From Bolinopsis microptera (taxonomy: Eukaryota; Ctenophora; Tentaculata; Lobata; Bolinopsidae), in NCBI RefSeq assembly GCF_026151205.1, contig NC_087084.1, forward strand, positions 11,001,453-11,065,452: 64,000 bases of DNA, in the 5' to 3' direction. The notes beneath the pieces were generated by a model that saw only the letters and a list, made by a program, of their open reading frames with translations, was not told the DNA's origin and made no database searches. This document shows positions 25,507 to 37,440 of this stretch, piece after piece (within the stretch, counting starts at the first letter, position 1; every line of letters starts with the position of its first letter). Position numbers and translations under genes: made by a program.

Positions 25507-27041
25507 TGACGTAATCAGACACCCAAGACGTCACTAGTCTAAACTGGTGACGTCGCTGAATACTGATGATCACAGTAATACTGTTAGATTTAAAATCTCA
25601 GATTTGACTCTCCGATCAGACCAAGAACCAAGAAGTAAATGTAAATGTTTATAAAAAGGTTGCTCTTCGCGACTTCGCTTGTTCACCTTTTTTTGAGACA
25701 ATGCCGAAGTTTTTGAGTTATTATTTACTTTGTAGCGCGATGCACTACTGGGCCGCGCCGCGCATCAAATAATGCTTCACATCACCACGGCGAGAAGCAT
25801 TATTTGATGCGCGGCGCGGCCCAGTAGTACATCGGGTTACAACTATTTACTATATTTTGGATGGTTTTCAGACACTGCAGAATCAGAAATTTCGACATTA
25901 ATTAATTAATTAATTAATCAACATTAATTAATTTGATGGATTATTATTTTTTGAAGAGCATTTGCGTTATCTCACGAGATGTCCATATAAGGACCAATAA
26001 TATGCGTGTCCGTATGATGAATAATAGCGATGGTTTGTATTTTGAACTAAACATCTAAACAGTCACCCATACTTTTGCAACTGGTTGCTATAACAACAAC
26101 GTTTGTTATAGAAATGTTGATCATTTCATTCATTACAATTACCCAAATAGGAAAGTTATATTACTGCTGTCAAGGATTGAATGATTGGGACTTGAAAAAT
26201 TGTTGCTTTAAATTAAGGTAACTCTACAGTAAAACCTTAATTTACCAGTTTTCCAGTAAAACGACCAGGTACAATGTAAATGAATCTAAATTTCTTTAAC
26301 CACAACCAATTTATAGGATCTCATTATTATTAAAGCTCGGTAAATGATGACAGTATTTCTGTAAGGAGTCGTTCACATATGATTACGTAATCACTGAGGG
26401 GGAGGGATGGGATTTCTAAATGATTACGCTAGAATAATTTTGACACACTATGCAATAGCTATGACGTGTAAAAGTAATATTTGAACGACCCCGAAGATGA
26501 AATTTCTTAGCATGGACTGGTGGTCAATAACGACTAGGATATCAGATGTGTTGAAGATTGATATTGCTAAAATTGTGTAAAATGTTTATTTATGTAATTA
26601 AAAACGAAAATATCTCTCGCTTTACTTAGTAAGAAACAAGGGTCAACTTAAAGTTGTCTCACTTTGGTGATCTTGCAATATTTACTTCTTTCTCTGGGAA
26701 TGTATATTGTATATAGGAAGGGAAATTTTACAATTTTGATTCAATTTTTGGCCAGCCACCAATCAGTGAGGTACTATGTGGCTCAATTTCGGTTCAGGAA
26801 ATATCATACTATATCACCAAAACTAAGAAACAAAACTCATTTAATACTGAACATAAATGTTATTATAGCAGAAATTTCGACAGGAATTGTGGAAAACTAA
26901 AAGTGTATCCACAAAAGCAGTATTGTTTCAAAACACACGAAAATAAGATGGTAAACCCGGTACAACATTGCAATCATAGTTTTAGGAAAATGATGTTTTG
27001 TCACAAGCTAATATCACATATCAAGCAGTTAGGATTTAGAT
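25507..27041. other. Intergenic region between convergent KLHL and protease-lectin genes
   Basis: No coding exon recognised. It holds a GC-rich perfect hairpin (25738-25834), an (ATTA)n tract near 25895-25930 and AT-rich sequence. Open frames at 26664-27100 overlap the last exon of the protease-lectin gene on the other strand or lack any pattern. TTTATT at 26585-26590 could be a minus-strand AATAAA signal. Confidence 0.5.
25738..25834. repeat. GC-rich 41-bp inverted repeat
   Basis: Arms 25738-25778 and 25794-25834 are near-perfect reverse complements (core GGGCCGCGCCGCGCATC) around a 15-base loop. It lies 230 bp after the KLHL stop in otherwise AT-rich DNA, so it may be in the KLHL 3' UTR or be a small MITE. 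Confidence 0.85.
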
Positions 27042-30000
27042 TTATTCTTTTTCCTTCTTATTGCTGTTTTTTGATTTTTTTTGCTTCTTCTCGCAAGTAG
27101 GAATATTCAACCACTCTCCTTCAGAACACGTGAAGTCACCGGAGTTTATCAGCTTGAGCCTGAATTGTAGATGATTTTAATACCAAATAATGGTGAAATG
27201 GATGATACGCAGGTTACTTTTACAGCTGTAGGATAATCATTTTGAAATTAAGTTGTCATATTTGAAAATAACGAAAGGCATTAACGGTTAACAACAATTA
27301 ACAACAATTAACAACAATTTAACTCACTTTTTAGCGCACTTTACTTTCAAAGTGCTTCCTGGAGCTACAAACCCGGGTTCGACCTCTTTACCAGTCACCG
27401 ATTTTGAGTTGGGAATGTCAGATACAGTCAACATCTTACAATTGTTGTTTACAACGGCTGAGGTGTTAATGTTGAGTAGTTAAATTTATTCAATTTGAAA
27501 ATTCAGATGTTTTAGACGGTTAAGATTAAAGCATCGTAAAGCTTTTTAGTAAACATGAAGTTTTTAAACATGAAGTTGAATGAAAATGATGGTATTCATC
27601 TTCATCGACTGATATGTCATACAAATTTACATGAAAATCTATAAGTTTGTCTACAGAAAACATGATTTCATTTTATCCAGAAGACAGTAACCATGGTAAG
27701 AACAGAAAAAACAAACAAGACCTACCCGACTTGCATGCTGGAAGTTCCGTCCAGGTTCCATCTCCCTGGCACTTACTTGTCTCCGGTCCAACTCTGTTGG
27801 TTCTGTCAGGATAGATCCATTATAAGTATAAATAACATTAATGAGCCCATGCATTACAGACTTGCAATATTATTTATAATATAAGACTGTCAGCGGATAA
27901 AAATATAGTATACAAATTATAGTTAGAATTGTATTTCATGATGCAAGTACATAGCATACGAGGGTAAAGTCAACATTTTGGGAGCACTTACTCAGAAATA
28001 CATTCGACCACCGCGACAGTGCCTACATCTATTTCTTTTGTGACGACCCCCTCCGCATCAAACATCGTTAGTGTTTCTGCATTGTCAACTGCAGTTTGAG
28101 AAATTCTTGGACATCGCTCTGAACATTAAATGCGGTTTGTAAAAACAATGAGTGTTCTTCCTGAAATTAATCATAATCACCAAAATAGCAACAACAAAAA
28201 GACGCTATTTCCTAAAGAAAGTTTAGGAGATCCGCTGATTCAAATCACAGAATTTTAAATGAACCTTGTCTGTAGCGACTGCACACAAATCTGTAAGTGT
28301 CCACTTTAGCTCGGGTTGTCCACTTTCCCCTCCGGTTCTCGTTACCCGGGTGTACCTTCATCATGGCTGTGTGGAAATACTTCAACTTGTAATCAAACCA
28401 GTTTACGTAGTTGACATCTGTACCATCCACCCACTGCTGCTTGCTGTGGTTAAGGCACTAAGTTAGTTTATGATATGTGACTGCTGCTTGCTGTGGTTGA
28501 GACACTGTGTTAGTTTATGATATGTGACTGCTGCTTGCTGTGGTTGAGACACTGTGTTAGTGTATGATATGTGACTGCTGCTTGCTGTGGTTAAGGCACT
28601 AAGTTAGTTTATGATATGTGACTGCTGCTTGCTGTGGTTAAGGCACTAAGTTAGTGTATGATATGTGACTGCTGCTTGCTGTGGTTAAGACACTAAGTTA
28701 GTTTATGATATGTGACTGCTGCTTGCTGTGGTTAAGACACTAAGTTAGTGTATGATATGTGACTGCTGCTTGCTGTGGTTGAAACACTAAGTTAGTGTAT
28801 GATATGTGACTGCTGCTTGCTGTGGTCGGGACACTAAGTTAGTGTATGATATGTGACTGCTGCTTGCTGTGGTCGGGACACTAAGTTAGTGTATGATATT
28901 ATGTGACTGCTGCTTGCTGTGGTTGAGACACTAAGTTAGTGTATGATATGTGACTGCTGCTTGCTGTGGTCGGGACACTAAGTTAGTGTATGTGGTTGGG
29001 TGTGTGGTTTTAGGTTGCTGTCTGAGATGTTATCGATAAAATGTAAGATTAAAAAGAATCGACATATAATTAAAGGCAGATGATGAGGTTTTCTGCGTGA
29101 TCTCCTTTGAATATTTTGTTGCTAAAATATTGATAATAGAGGTGTTGAAAATTCAAGATTACGAAATGTAATTAATTAATCAATGAATAATATTGTACTC
29201 TTTAAACAGTAAGATATGATAGACAAGGTTTCAGACTCACAACATGCCGATCCAGATAAAATTAAAAGAATCGTCTCCTTTCTTGTCGCTACCATACGTT
29301 TGTGTGAACAAATCGTATACCTGTGAGATTATTGAGGAGGATTTTAGATACTGTAAGAATGAAGTTCTAAATTAATGAATTTATGGGGAAATTTTTCACT
29401 GTCAACTATTATGTCAATTGAATCGATCATCATTTATTCACATTATCGACATTTTAAATCAGTTTAAATTCACAATTATTGATTTCTGTAAACGTACCGT
29501 CTGTTCTCACAAAAATAAAATACAATCTACATAAAAACTAAATACATCCCTCACCTCAAAGTTATGCATTTGAGTAGGAATAACAGCCAGATCCCAGCCC
29601 CCTCTATCAGCGGGAGAGTCCCCATCAAGAGTCTGACAAGCCTCCCTAGCATCGTCAAACTTCTTCTTACCAAACCCTAGTCTGTACTCCAGTTCTGGGT
29701 GGTTACTGTGGTTACTGGGTGGTTACTGTGGTTACTGGGTGGTTACTGTGGTTACTGTACTCCAGTTCTGGGTGGTTACTGTGGTTACTGGGTGGTTACT
29801 GTGGTTACTGGGTGGTTACTGTGGTTACTGGGTGGTAACTGGGTGGTTACTGTGTGGTTACTGGGTGGTTACTGTACTCCAGTGCTGGGTGGTTACTGTG
29901 GTTACTGGGTGGTTACTGTGGTTACTGTGGTTACTGTGGTTACTGGGTGGTTACTGGGTGGTTACTGTGTGGTTACTGGGTGGTTACTGTACTCCAGTGC

Positions 30001-33000
30001 TGGGTGGTTACTGTGGTTACTGGGTGGTTACTGTGTGGTTACTGGGTGGTTACTGTGGTTACTGGGTGGTAACTGGGTGGTTACTGTGTGGTTACTGGGT
30101 GGTTACTGTACTCCAGTGCTGGGTGGTTACTGTGGTTACTGGGTGGTTACTGTGGTTACTGGGTGGTTACTGTGTGGTTACTGGGTGGTTACTGTACTCC
30201 AGTGCTGGGTGGTTACTGTGGTTACTGGGTGGTTACTGTGGTTACTGTGTGGTTACTGTGTGGTTACTGGGTGGTTACTGGGTGCTTACTGTACTCCAGT
30301 TCTGGGTGGTTACTGTGGTTACTGGATGGTTACTGTGGTTACTGGGTGGTTACTGTGGTTACTGGGTGGTTACTGTGGTTACTGGGTGGTTACTGTGGTT
30401 ACTGGGTGGTTACTGTGGTTACTGCACTCCAGTTCTGGGTGGTTACTGCGTGGTTACTGTGGTTACTGTGTGGTTACTGGGTGGTTACTGTGGTTACTGG
30501 GTAGTTACTGTGTGGTTACTGGGTGGTTACTGTGGTTACTGGGTAGTTACTGTGTGGTTACTGGGTGGTTACTGTGGTTACTGTACTCCAGTTCTGGGTG
30601 GTTACTGTGGTTACTGGGTGGTTACTGTGGTTACTGTGTGGTTACTGGGTGGTTACTGTGGTTACTGTACTCCAGGTCTGGGTGGGTTATAAGTTTATAA
30701 CACTATAAGTTGGATCGTAGCTAGATTTATGCTAATAAACAAAAGTATTTATTTATAAAATAACACCGTTTGAATCCGATGCTATATTAAAATTAAATCT
30801 CCAATACTTACAATAATAATTCAGTTTATCATATTTGTTACCCCATTATTTATAACTTTATAATAAATGCACTAACCATGACGTCTCCCCACTGACAGTG
30901 TGACAGCATGGTTCTGGTAATTACAGTAGGTGTTCTCTTCGTTATCAGCATAGTTAGCATATCCCTTATCGGCCCAGTACTCGCTGTAACTGTAAAGGTA
31001 TACACGTTAGTGAGAATTGTTAGTGAGAAATATTTCAGTTTGAACAGAACTGATAATATGGGTCTTTTATGGTCTTAGTTTAAAAAGTCTTATCATCGGT
31101 TGGACGAATCAGGATTTGTCGATTGTTAACTAACATCAATTGATTAATTAACATGATTAAAAGTGGTCTTCGTCTAACTATGATTTCTAATTCTGTGCAG
31201 TTTACCCACGAATATATCAGATTCTGAAGATCACACCCAATAAAGTGTACGAATGGGTCGAGTAAACAATTGTAAAGGAATTACGAAACGGTCATAACTT
31301 GCTACCCGCGCTACTATTTCAGCTATTTCATATACTAGTTACCTGTCACCTAGATACATGTTACCTAGTTACTAATTACCTAGTCACCTGTTACCTAGTT
31401 ACTAGTTACCTAGATACCTGTTACCTAGTTACCTGTTACCTAGTAACTTGTTACCTGTTCCGGATAATATAGTAAGGGTTTTCGTTGTTAGATTGCCACC
31501 CAACAAAGGTCAGAGCGTGAGCAGCTGGAGAGGTGGCACAAGTTGTGTCCGTATTGATCGTACCTGGAAATATTGAAATCTCAAGGTTGATTGGATGAAA
31601 ATTGAGCATAGTTTCCATCGAATGGAATTAAGATAATATCACGAATAAGAATAATATAAGGTAATAAGTACGGAATAACAGGTTGAGCGACTCATAAAAC
31701 TACATACTTCAAAACTACAATCAGAAAACTTGTGATAGTCAATAATTTTATTTAGAATCATCCAACTTTGACTATAATTTCATTTGATAAAATTTGAAGT
31801 TAAAAGAATGCTTACTTCCATCCCAGCCGAATATTTCTTCACCGATATACATTGACGATATCACAGGGCCATTTTGCAATGCCTCCCTCATCGCTTGAGC
31901 TGAACAAAACATTTATTAACCCATATAATATGAAGAAAATAGAAGAAAATAGTGTCTAAAGTGTCAATTAAGATCAAGTTTTTAAGTAAATAAAGTTAAA
32001 GTTAATACTGCTGATTATTGAAAAGGTTAACCTGTTTTGGACAAGGGAATGTAGTTAAACACCCAAACATCAGCCAGAGCATTCCTCCTTTTTCTGTCCT
32101 TCACTCCGTTATCTATACATGTCTGGGAATTCCCTGAGTGTGGGAAGAGTTGTAAGCAATCCAAATAGACGAGCTTATCAATTATTCATAATTAATTAGC
32201 GATTAAGTTCAATTATTTCTTCAATATATCCAAAAGGATCACGAGCTTATTAACTACTTATAATTGATATTTAGCAATTAATTTCAATTACTTTTAAAAA
32301 CTTGAATGATTATAAAACTGTTACTGTTAAACTTGGCGGTATTTACTTACAGTCGCCAGTGTAGGGGTAATCCTCAGCGTACGGGTGATATTGATAAGTC
32401 AGCAAGTACTTGAGTCCTGAAAAGTAACTCATAATAATGAACAAGACAAGGTGTTGAATATCACCGTGGTAACATCACGGTTTTAAATGTTTGATTATCT
32501 GAAACAGGCAACCAAAAGAATTACAAAGAAAGATATTACTTATGACACAGATCTTACCATCAGTAACAACACCTCCACTACACCCGTTAACATCATTACC
32601 ATAGTCGTCCTCCATGCAGTCCACAAAGAACTGTGTCGACAGGGGTATTAGTTTACCCGTTGTGTTTGCAGCAAACCACTCTATTACTGCAGCCTGCAGA
32701 GTGCAGAGTTATCTTTTGTATATAATATGTGTTATATAATATATAATATTAATTAAGAATGTTATTGAGGTAAGCCGTAAGGCACAATGTACAGCCTCCA
32801 CATGTTTCATTAAACCACCGCTAGATCATCATCGGAAATTCTTCCGTTGTTGTGGAACGCAGTGAAACACAGTGAAATACAGCGAAACACAGTGAAACAC
32901 AGTGAAACACAGTGAAACACAGTGAAACACAGTGAAACATACCTCAGCGAATCCGTAACAGCCCCCACATGACATCTGATCACCTGGTACGGACATGTAC

Positions 33001-33080
33001 GAGCCTCTGTAGTCACTGTCAGTTAATTCCGCACGGAGTACCCCAAAGAGGCATCCTAGAACTGTTAAAGCTCGTAACAT
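27042..33080 (-). CDS. Secreted papain-family protease fused to C-type lectin and two sushi domains
   Basis: Fourteen minus-strand exons: 32943-33080, 32558-32693, 32351-32416, 32032-32133, 31816-31899, 31455-31563, 30877-30989, 29555-29694, 29241-29320, 28265-28443, 27992-28118, 27726-27802, 27328-27457 and 27042-27159 (TAA). All phases chain: 532 residues. A signal peptide (MLRALTVLGCLFGVLRA) is followed within ~14 residues by the catalytic Cys motif DQMSCGGCYGF, so the usual C1A propeptide is absent. GCSGG, NGPV, the His motif AAHALTFVGW and the Asn motif IIRNSYS follow; Trp after both Cys and Asn-Ser is Tyr. Next come a C-type lectin domain (FDDAREACQ, IWIGM, VNYVNW, FVCSR) lacking EPN and the inner Cys pair, two four-Cys sushi modules (CQGDGTW, CSEGEW) and a Lys-rich tail. 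Weakest junction: donor GTTCAT at 28264. Confidence 0.8.
28444..28995. repeat. 47-bp minisatellite containing a splice acceptor
   Basis: About eleven extra copies of a ~47-bp unit (GACTGCTGCTTGCTGTGGTT plus spacer GATATGT) follow the exon 28265-28443. Read on the minus strand, each copy contains ACCACAG followed by CAAGCAGCAGT, which is that exon's acceptor and first coding bases. Confidence 0.9.
29695..30692. repeat. 1-kb GGTTACTG minisatellite containing a duplicated splice acceptor
   Basis: A complex array of GTGGTTACTG and GGGTGGTTACTG subunits, interrupted about nine times by TACTCCAGTTCTGGGTGG. The latter, on the minus strand, is the acceptor (CCACCCAG) plus the first coding bases of the lectin exon 29555-29694. 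Long open frames through it (Val/Thr/Trp/Leu-rich) are repeat artefacts. Confidence 0.9.
31335..31454. repeat. Minisatellite of splice-donor-like AG-GTAAC units
   Basis: Units such as TTACCTAGTTACCTGTTACC continue from the donor of the protease exon 31455-31563. On the minus strand the donor ACAGGTAACAG is repeated as AG-GTAAC about a dozen times with T/A variants. Confidence 0.8.
32859..32942. repeat. 10-bp minisatellite at the donor of protease exon 1
   Basis: AGTGAAACAC repeated about eight times. On the minus strand it begins within GTATGTTTCACTG, the donor after the catalytic-Cys exon. Confidence 0.85.
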
Positions 33081-34227
33081 TGTACTTCCACTGTCCTTCT
33101 TCGTACTAGTCGATTGAGTTTTCTTACCTGATTATCTACTACTGAGAAATTGGTTAGAGTCGCGGCAATTTAGCTGGCATAAAATTGTTAATTATAAACA
33201 TTTAATTCAACAAAATACGAACTACGAAGTACAAAATCGCATAGAAATTTATTAAACTCGAACATAACAGGCTGCCACAACTCACTAATGTTATCTACAT
33301 ATATAATCCCAAAAAGTGAAAAAGTGTGTGGGTTCGTGTGTGTGTTGGAAATTTCCGAACAGCTTAATAAAAAAAGGTAAGAGTTATGGAGCCGATCTTA
33401 TTACGTAAATGCGGCAATATTGCATTTGCGGCACTAACACGCAGCACTTGTATCACTAACATGTGGCACTTGTATCACTAACATAATATGTAATATTTGG
33501 CATTTGCTAATTGAGATATAGTTGTTGTAATGTATAACTAGTGATCGATGCTGTGTCTACTTTTGAAATGTTTGCACTAGTTTGTGAAACTGAAAGTTTG
33601 TATTTTTGCTCGAGTTCTTCAAATTACAATTTCATCCTTTGTTCTTGATTAAATAATTAATACAACGAGCATTCATTTTTTTGTAACTATATCATTAACG
33701 ATTAAACTTATAAGAAGAAACATGGATACGTTTTGGAATAAGTTCATTATATGTTCAGATGACTTAACATTCTTAAAATCGTTGTTAGCGGTGAAATTGT
33801 GTCTGCAGAATACCTTCTGTATGTCCTAAATTACCATTTTAATTGTGTAATAGGTTTTGAATCTCTGCAAAAGCATCTCATACTTTTTCCACGCTGTTAT
33901 TATTTTTAGAAGTTGAGGTCTTATCGCATATTATGGTACTAGTCTAATACCAAATAAGAATGCCACAAATGTGTCTCACTTAATTGTGCAAGTGCCGCAT
34001 ATTATATAATATGATAGTGCCCATATTACTATTACTATTACTATTACTATTACTATTACATATCATAGTGTCGCAAGTGCCACATATTAGTGCCGCATGT
34101 TACATACTTACATATTATGAGGTTAGACCAGACGGACTTAAAAACAAATTGCCCGAAATAAAACGAATTGTGATGTGAATTATTAGTCAGTCTTCTTTAC
34201 AACTTGTAGTCATTATATGGGATAAAT

Positions 34228-34910
34228 TAAGGCTCCAGATATTTGGGGGACGTTTATAAAAAGCCTTTGTAGAAGGTTTCATGAATAATAAAAAACTTAT
34301 TTTTCTAATTGTTCAATTTTTTAAAACAAAAGAAGAGTACAGAATAATGGTACTTGTACTTGTACTTGATTAGGTCTCCCCAATCATTCGAGTGACCTGT
34401 TTGGTGGCAAGAAATTTTTATAGTCTCAGGAAATAGTGATCGTGCAACTTATAACTTCTCCTATTTCAATGACCATAGTTTACCCTGTACGGTAATCTGA
34501 TCTCGGTGATTCCAGTTTAAACAGATGAGTTTAGTAAAGGTCGACCAGTAAAGGTCGATAAATAACCGGGTTCGAGGGGCCAGCTACCCTTCAGCCTCAA
34601 GACTTGCTACTGAAACACCAAAAGCGGAGTGGCTCTCGGAGTTCAAGGAGGGTGTGTAAATAGAATGAAGTACGTGCTTTGGGCAAAGCCGCAAGGTTCC
34701 CAGTGTGCATATGAGAACAAAGAAGTCGCAGAAAAATGGCCAGACATATACTTGTCAGAGCAAACAAAGCCTTGGCTTTGATATGTATCAAGGCTCCAGA
34801 TATTTGGGGGATGTTTATAAAAAAGCCTTTGTAGAAAGTCTCGTGAATAATTAAAAATATATTTTTCTCATTATCAAAAATTTCGTAACAAAAGCAGAGT
34901 GCAGAACAAT
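34228..34910. repeat. Direct repeat pair of about 120 bp
   Basis: AAGGCTCCAGATATTTGGGG opens both copies (34228-34350 and 34787-34910), which stay similar through GCCTTTGTAGAA to a GCAGAG/AGAATAATGG-like end. The intervening sequence repeats AAATGGCCAGACATATA..TTGTCAGAGC. Could be a short LTR-like or tandem element; no coding evidence. Confidence 0.6.
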
Positions 34911-35508
34911 GGCCAGATATATAATTGTCAGAGCCAACAAAGCTTTTATCATATGGTTCAATCCTTTGGTTTAAGCTGAGACTTTTTGGTTAAATTTGAC
35001 AATTATAATTGCAGAATAACGACTAACAATAAGGGCAGGGGTGACATGAGAACTGTGGTATATCATTATAACAAAACATCACATTAACAAAACATCACAG
35101 TGCTAGCAAGCACGACCGTCGCCATTAATACTCACTAAACTATTTACCCCCTATACTATTATACCCCCTTTACTCGTTTCAGGCATTAAAACTCACCGAA
35201 AGTAGGTAGTTCAGCAGGCATATGTTAAGTTCAAACAATTCTAATTCAATGTCAGATGACAGGAATAGAAAAAAGTTATGTGGAGGTTTTTAAGAAATTT
35301 GCGCAAAATACGCGCCAGCATGTTATACAAAATTCGGTAAAAAACCCAAAATCGCCATATTCAGTTGCCTTAAAATCATGCATTAAAATTGACATAGAGA
35401 TCTGAAATTTTACTGAGCAGCTAGGTGTTGACCAAATCGATAGTAATTTTTAAACAAAAGTTTCAGGAGTATCGGGAGAAGGTTTTCTGGAACCCATGCT
35501 TATCAAAC

Positions 35509-35548
35509 AATATATAAAACACCAATAATATTGGTGTTTTATATATTT
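35509..35548. repeat. Perfect AT-rich hairpin
   Basis: AATATATAAAACACCAATA is followed at once by its reverse complement TATTGGTGTTTTATATATT with essentially no loop. Confidence 0.8.
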
Positions 35549-37179
35549 TTTGATGGCAATATGCCAACATTTACGGTGATAAATATTGTATGAGCACACA
35601 ACGTCCGCTCAAAGTTTGCACTAGCGAAAGGTCAGAATTTTGCTCATTCGTGATTTCGAACAAATTTTGCTTTCCAACGACAGTTAAATGGCATTATATA
35701 TGAATTTAATGACAACTTGAATGAGTGTAAAAATCAATGTACAATTGTAATAGATTAAGAAGAACTACCCGAATGCAGCTGTACTCGGCAAGAAAGATTC
35801 AGTAAACATCAGCTAATTGGACACTAACTACCACTGTTATCCCGAAATACTAGGTATCGACCCGAAAGCAACCCAAAGAGATTTGTACAGCATGTGATTG
35901 ATGTAATTAATCGAAACTTATTAAAATTCGTAAGCCGTGAATGAATGGGAAAAGCGAGTGATCGATTTCATTCTCGGTATCATTTTGCATTTGCGGACGG
36001 TTATTCAAATTAATATCATTTCCTTTTGTTTGGGAAAGAGAGACACTGGCAGCGGTCCACTCTACCCATGATTATGGGTTTTGGTCAAATTATATTAACG
36101 AGAATTTGATCGTATTCATCATTAAAATTCGAATAGTTTAAGTTAAAGATTGGTCAGCCTCATTTCAACCATTGTATCAAACAACAACGTTCCAATAATG
36201 TACCACATATTAAATTCTGACCAGATGTGATTATAAGAGTGCCACATATGTTGGTGCCGCAAGTGCCACATTATCGTATTACTATTAGTGCCGCAAGTGT
36301 CGCATGTTACATATGATAGTGCCGCAAGTACCGCATACGAGTGCCGCAAATGCCACAGTCCACACTGCCACAGTGCCGCAATTACGTTATAAGGTTGTCC
36401 GGAGCTATGGGACTGGTTTTTTGTTGTTGATATAGTTAATGATTAAGGTTTTTTAAATCAGTCGATAGTAAGTGGTTTAATTGACCATTTGGAGACCCAA
36501 ATGTGATAATAAAGCGTCCCACGTACTCTCCCTCTCTCACTCTCTCTCCCCTGGGTTTATACTTTTGGATTTCAACTGCGATAGTGAAGTCCCGGCCGTA
36601 AGCACGGGTTACACTAGTATCCTATAAAGCAACAAACATTTCAACTGGCAAATATTACAGCTTCAGGCGATAATGTACAAATCGAAAAAAAGGTAAACTT
36701 ATATCAGCAAACTAAAAAAATTAACATAAATAAGGGGTGTTCACAAACTAATGCCATATAAATGACATTCAATATCTTGGTAGAGTTTAAAACTAATCCG
36801 GTTCGAGTAAGCTTTCGTAGTTTTAACGAAATGAAGTATGTAATCCTAAACGTACTTAAATTATTAAACGTATGTGTGCAAGAAACGACGCTGTTAAAAA
36901 AAACGAAAAACAATTCGGACTCGACTGGTAATCTAATTTAAGGCTACTCAGCTCAGAGGTGAGTAATTAACCTAGGTGGCACAGTAAAATTTACTTAAAC
37001 TCATTCATTAGGTGATTAATTTCAGGTAACGTTCGTCGTTTAATCGGTGGTGAGGTGTTACATGTAACTAATTTATCAGCAGTAACTAATTAGTGGTTCG
37101 TTTACTGCTCAACTGAAAGTTCTAAAACTTGAACTTATGGTAACAATTGTTCCTTACGTTAGTTTCCAAATCAATTGTT

Positions 37180-37440
37180 CAAGCTATCCTGCCCATGTGG
37201 GAATTGTAAAACCTTCTATGAGGATGATTCTAGGTAATATGTCTACACAGAGTAAGGTAAATATGGTGTTAGACACAATTTAATTGTGTAAGGCAACTTT
37301 ATTTATAATAATCAAACCAGGGAGTATAATAGTAAGTTTAAAGGCTGCAAATTTAGCGAATTGTTCAGCTTAATTGCGCCTTTTTTTGTCTCATCCTCAT
37401 GGAAGGGTTTACAATTCACACATGGGCAGGATAGTTTGAG
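37180..37440. repeat. MITE-like inverted repeat of ~48-bp arms
   Basis: The arm at 37180-37230 (AGCTATCCTGCCCATGTGGG ... GAGGATGA) is the reverse complement, with a few mismatches, of 37390-37440. The element is ~260 bp with no coding capacity. Confidence 0.7.

Larger units (their letters stand above)
33326..36420. mobile_element. Possible DNA transposon with inverted subterminal repeats
   Basis: Near 33370-33480 is GAGTTATGGAGCCGATCTTA followed by TGCGGCA/GCGGCACTA motifs. Near 36240-36420 the inverse arrangement appears (GCCGCAATTACGTTATAAGG, GAGCTATGGGACT). GTGCCGCAAGTGCCACAT motifs cluster at both ends and near 34060-34110. The left edge (TTTCCGAACAGCTTAATAAA) is related to 53850-53905. 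No transposase seen, and exact ends are undetermined. Confidence 0.4.

Noticed and set aside
28431..30692. CRISPR-like regular arrays
   Set aside because: Repeats are direct tandem units without unique spacers, in an animal intron, with no Cas genes.
29699..30700. Three overlapping open frames of up to 333 codons rich in Val, Thr, Trp, Leu, Gly and Tyr
   Set aside because: All are readings of the GGTTACTG minisatellite in an intron of the protease-lectin gene; no signal, domain or conserved start.
30870..30880. Protease gene ending at the TAG right after 30877
   Set aside because: That TAG lies in GGTTAGT, a good donor, and the lectin exons that follow are in matching phase. Kept only as an alternative until cDNA is seen.
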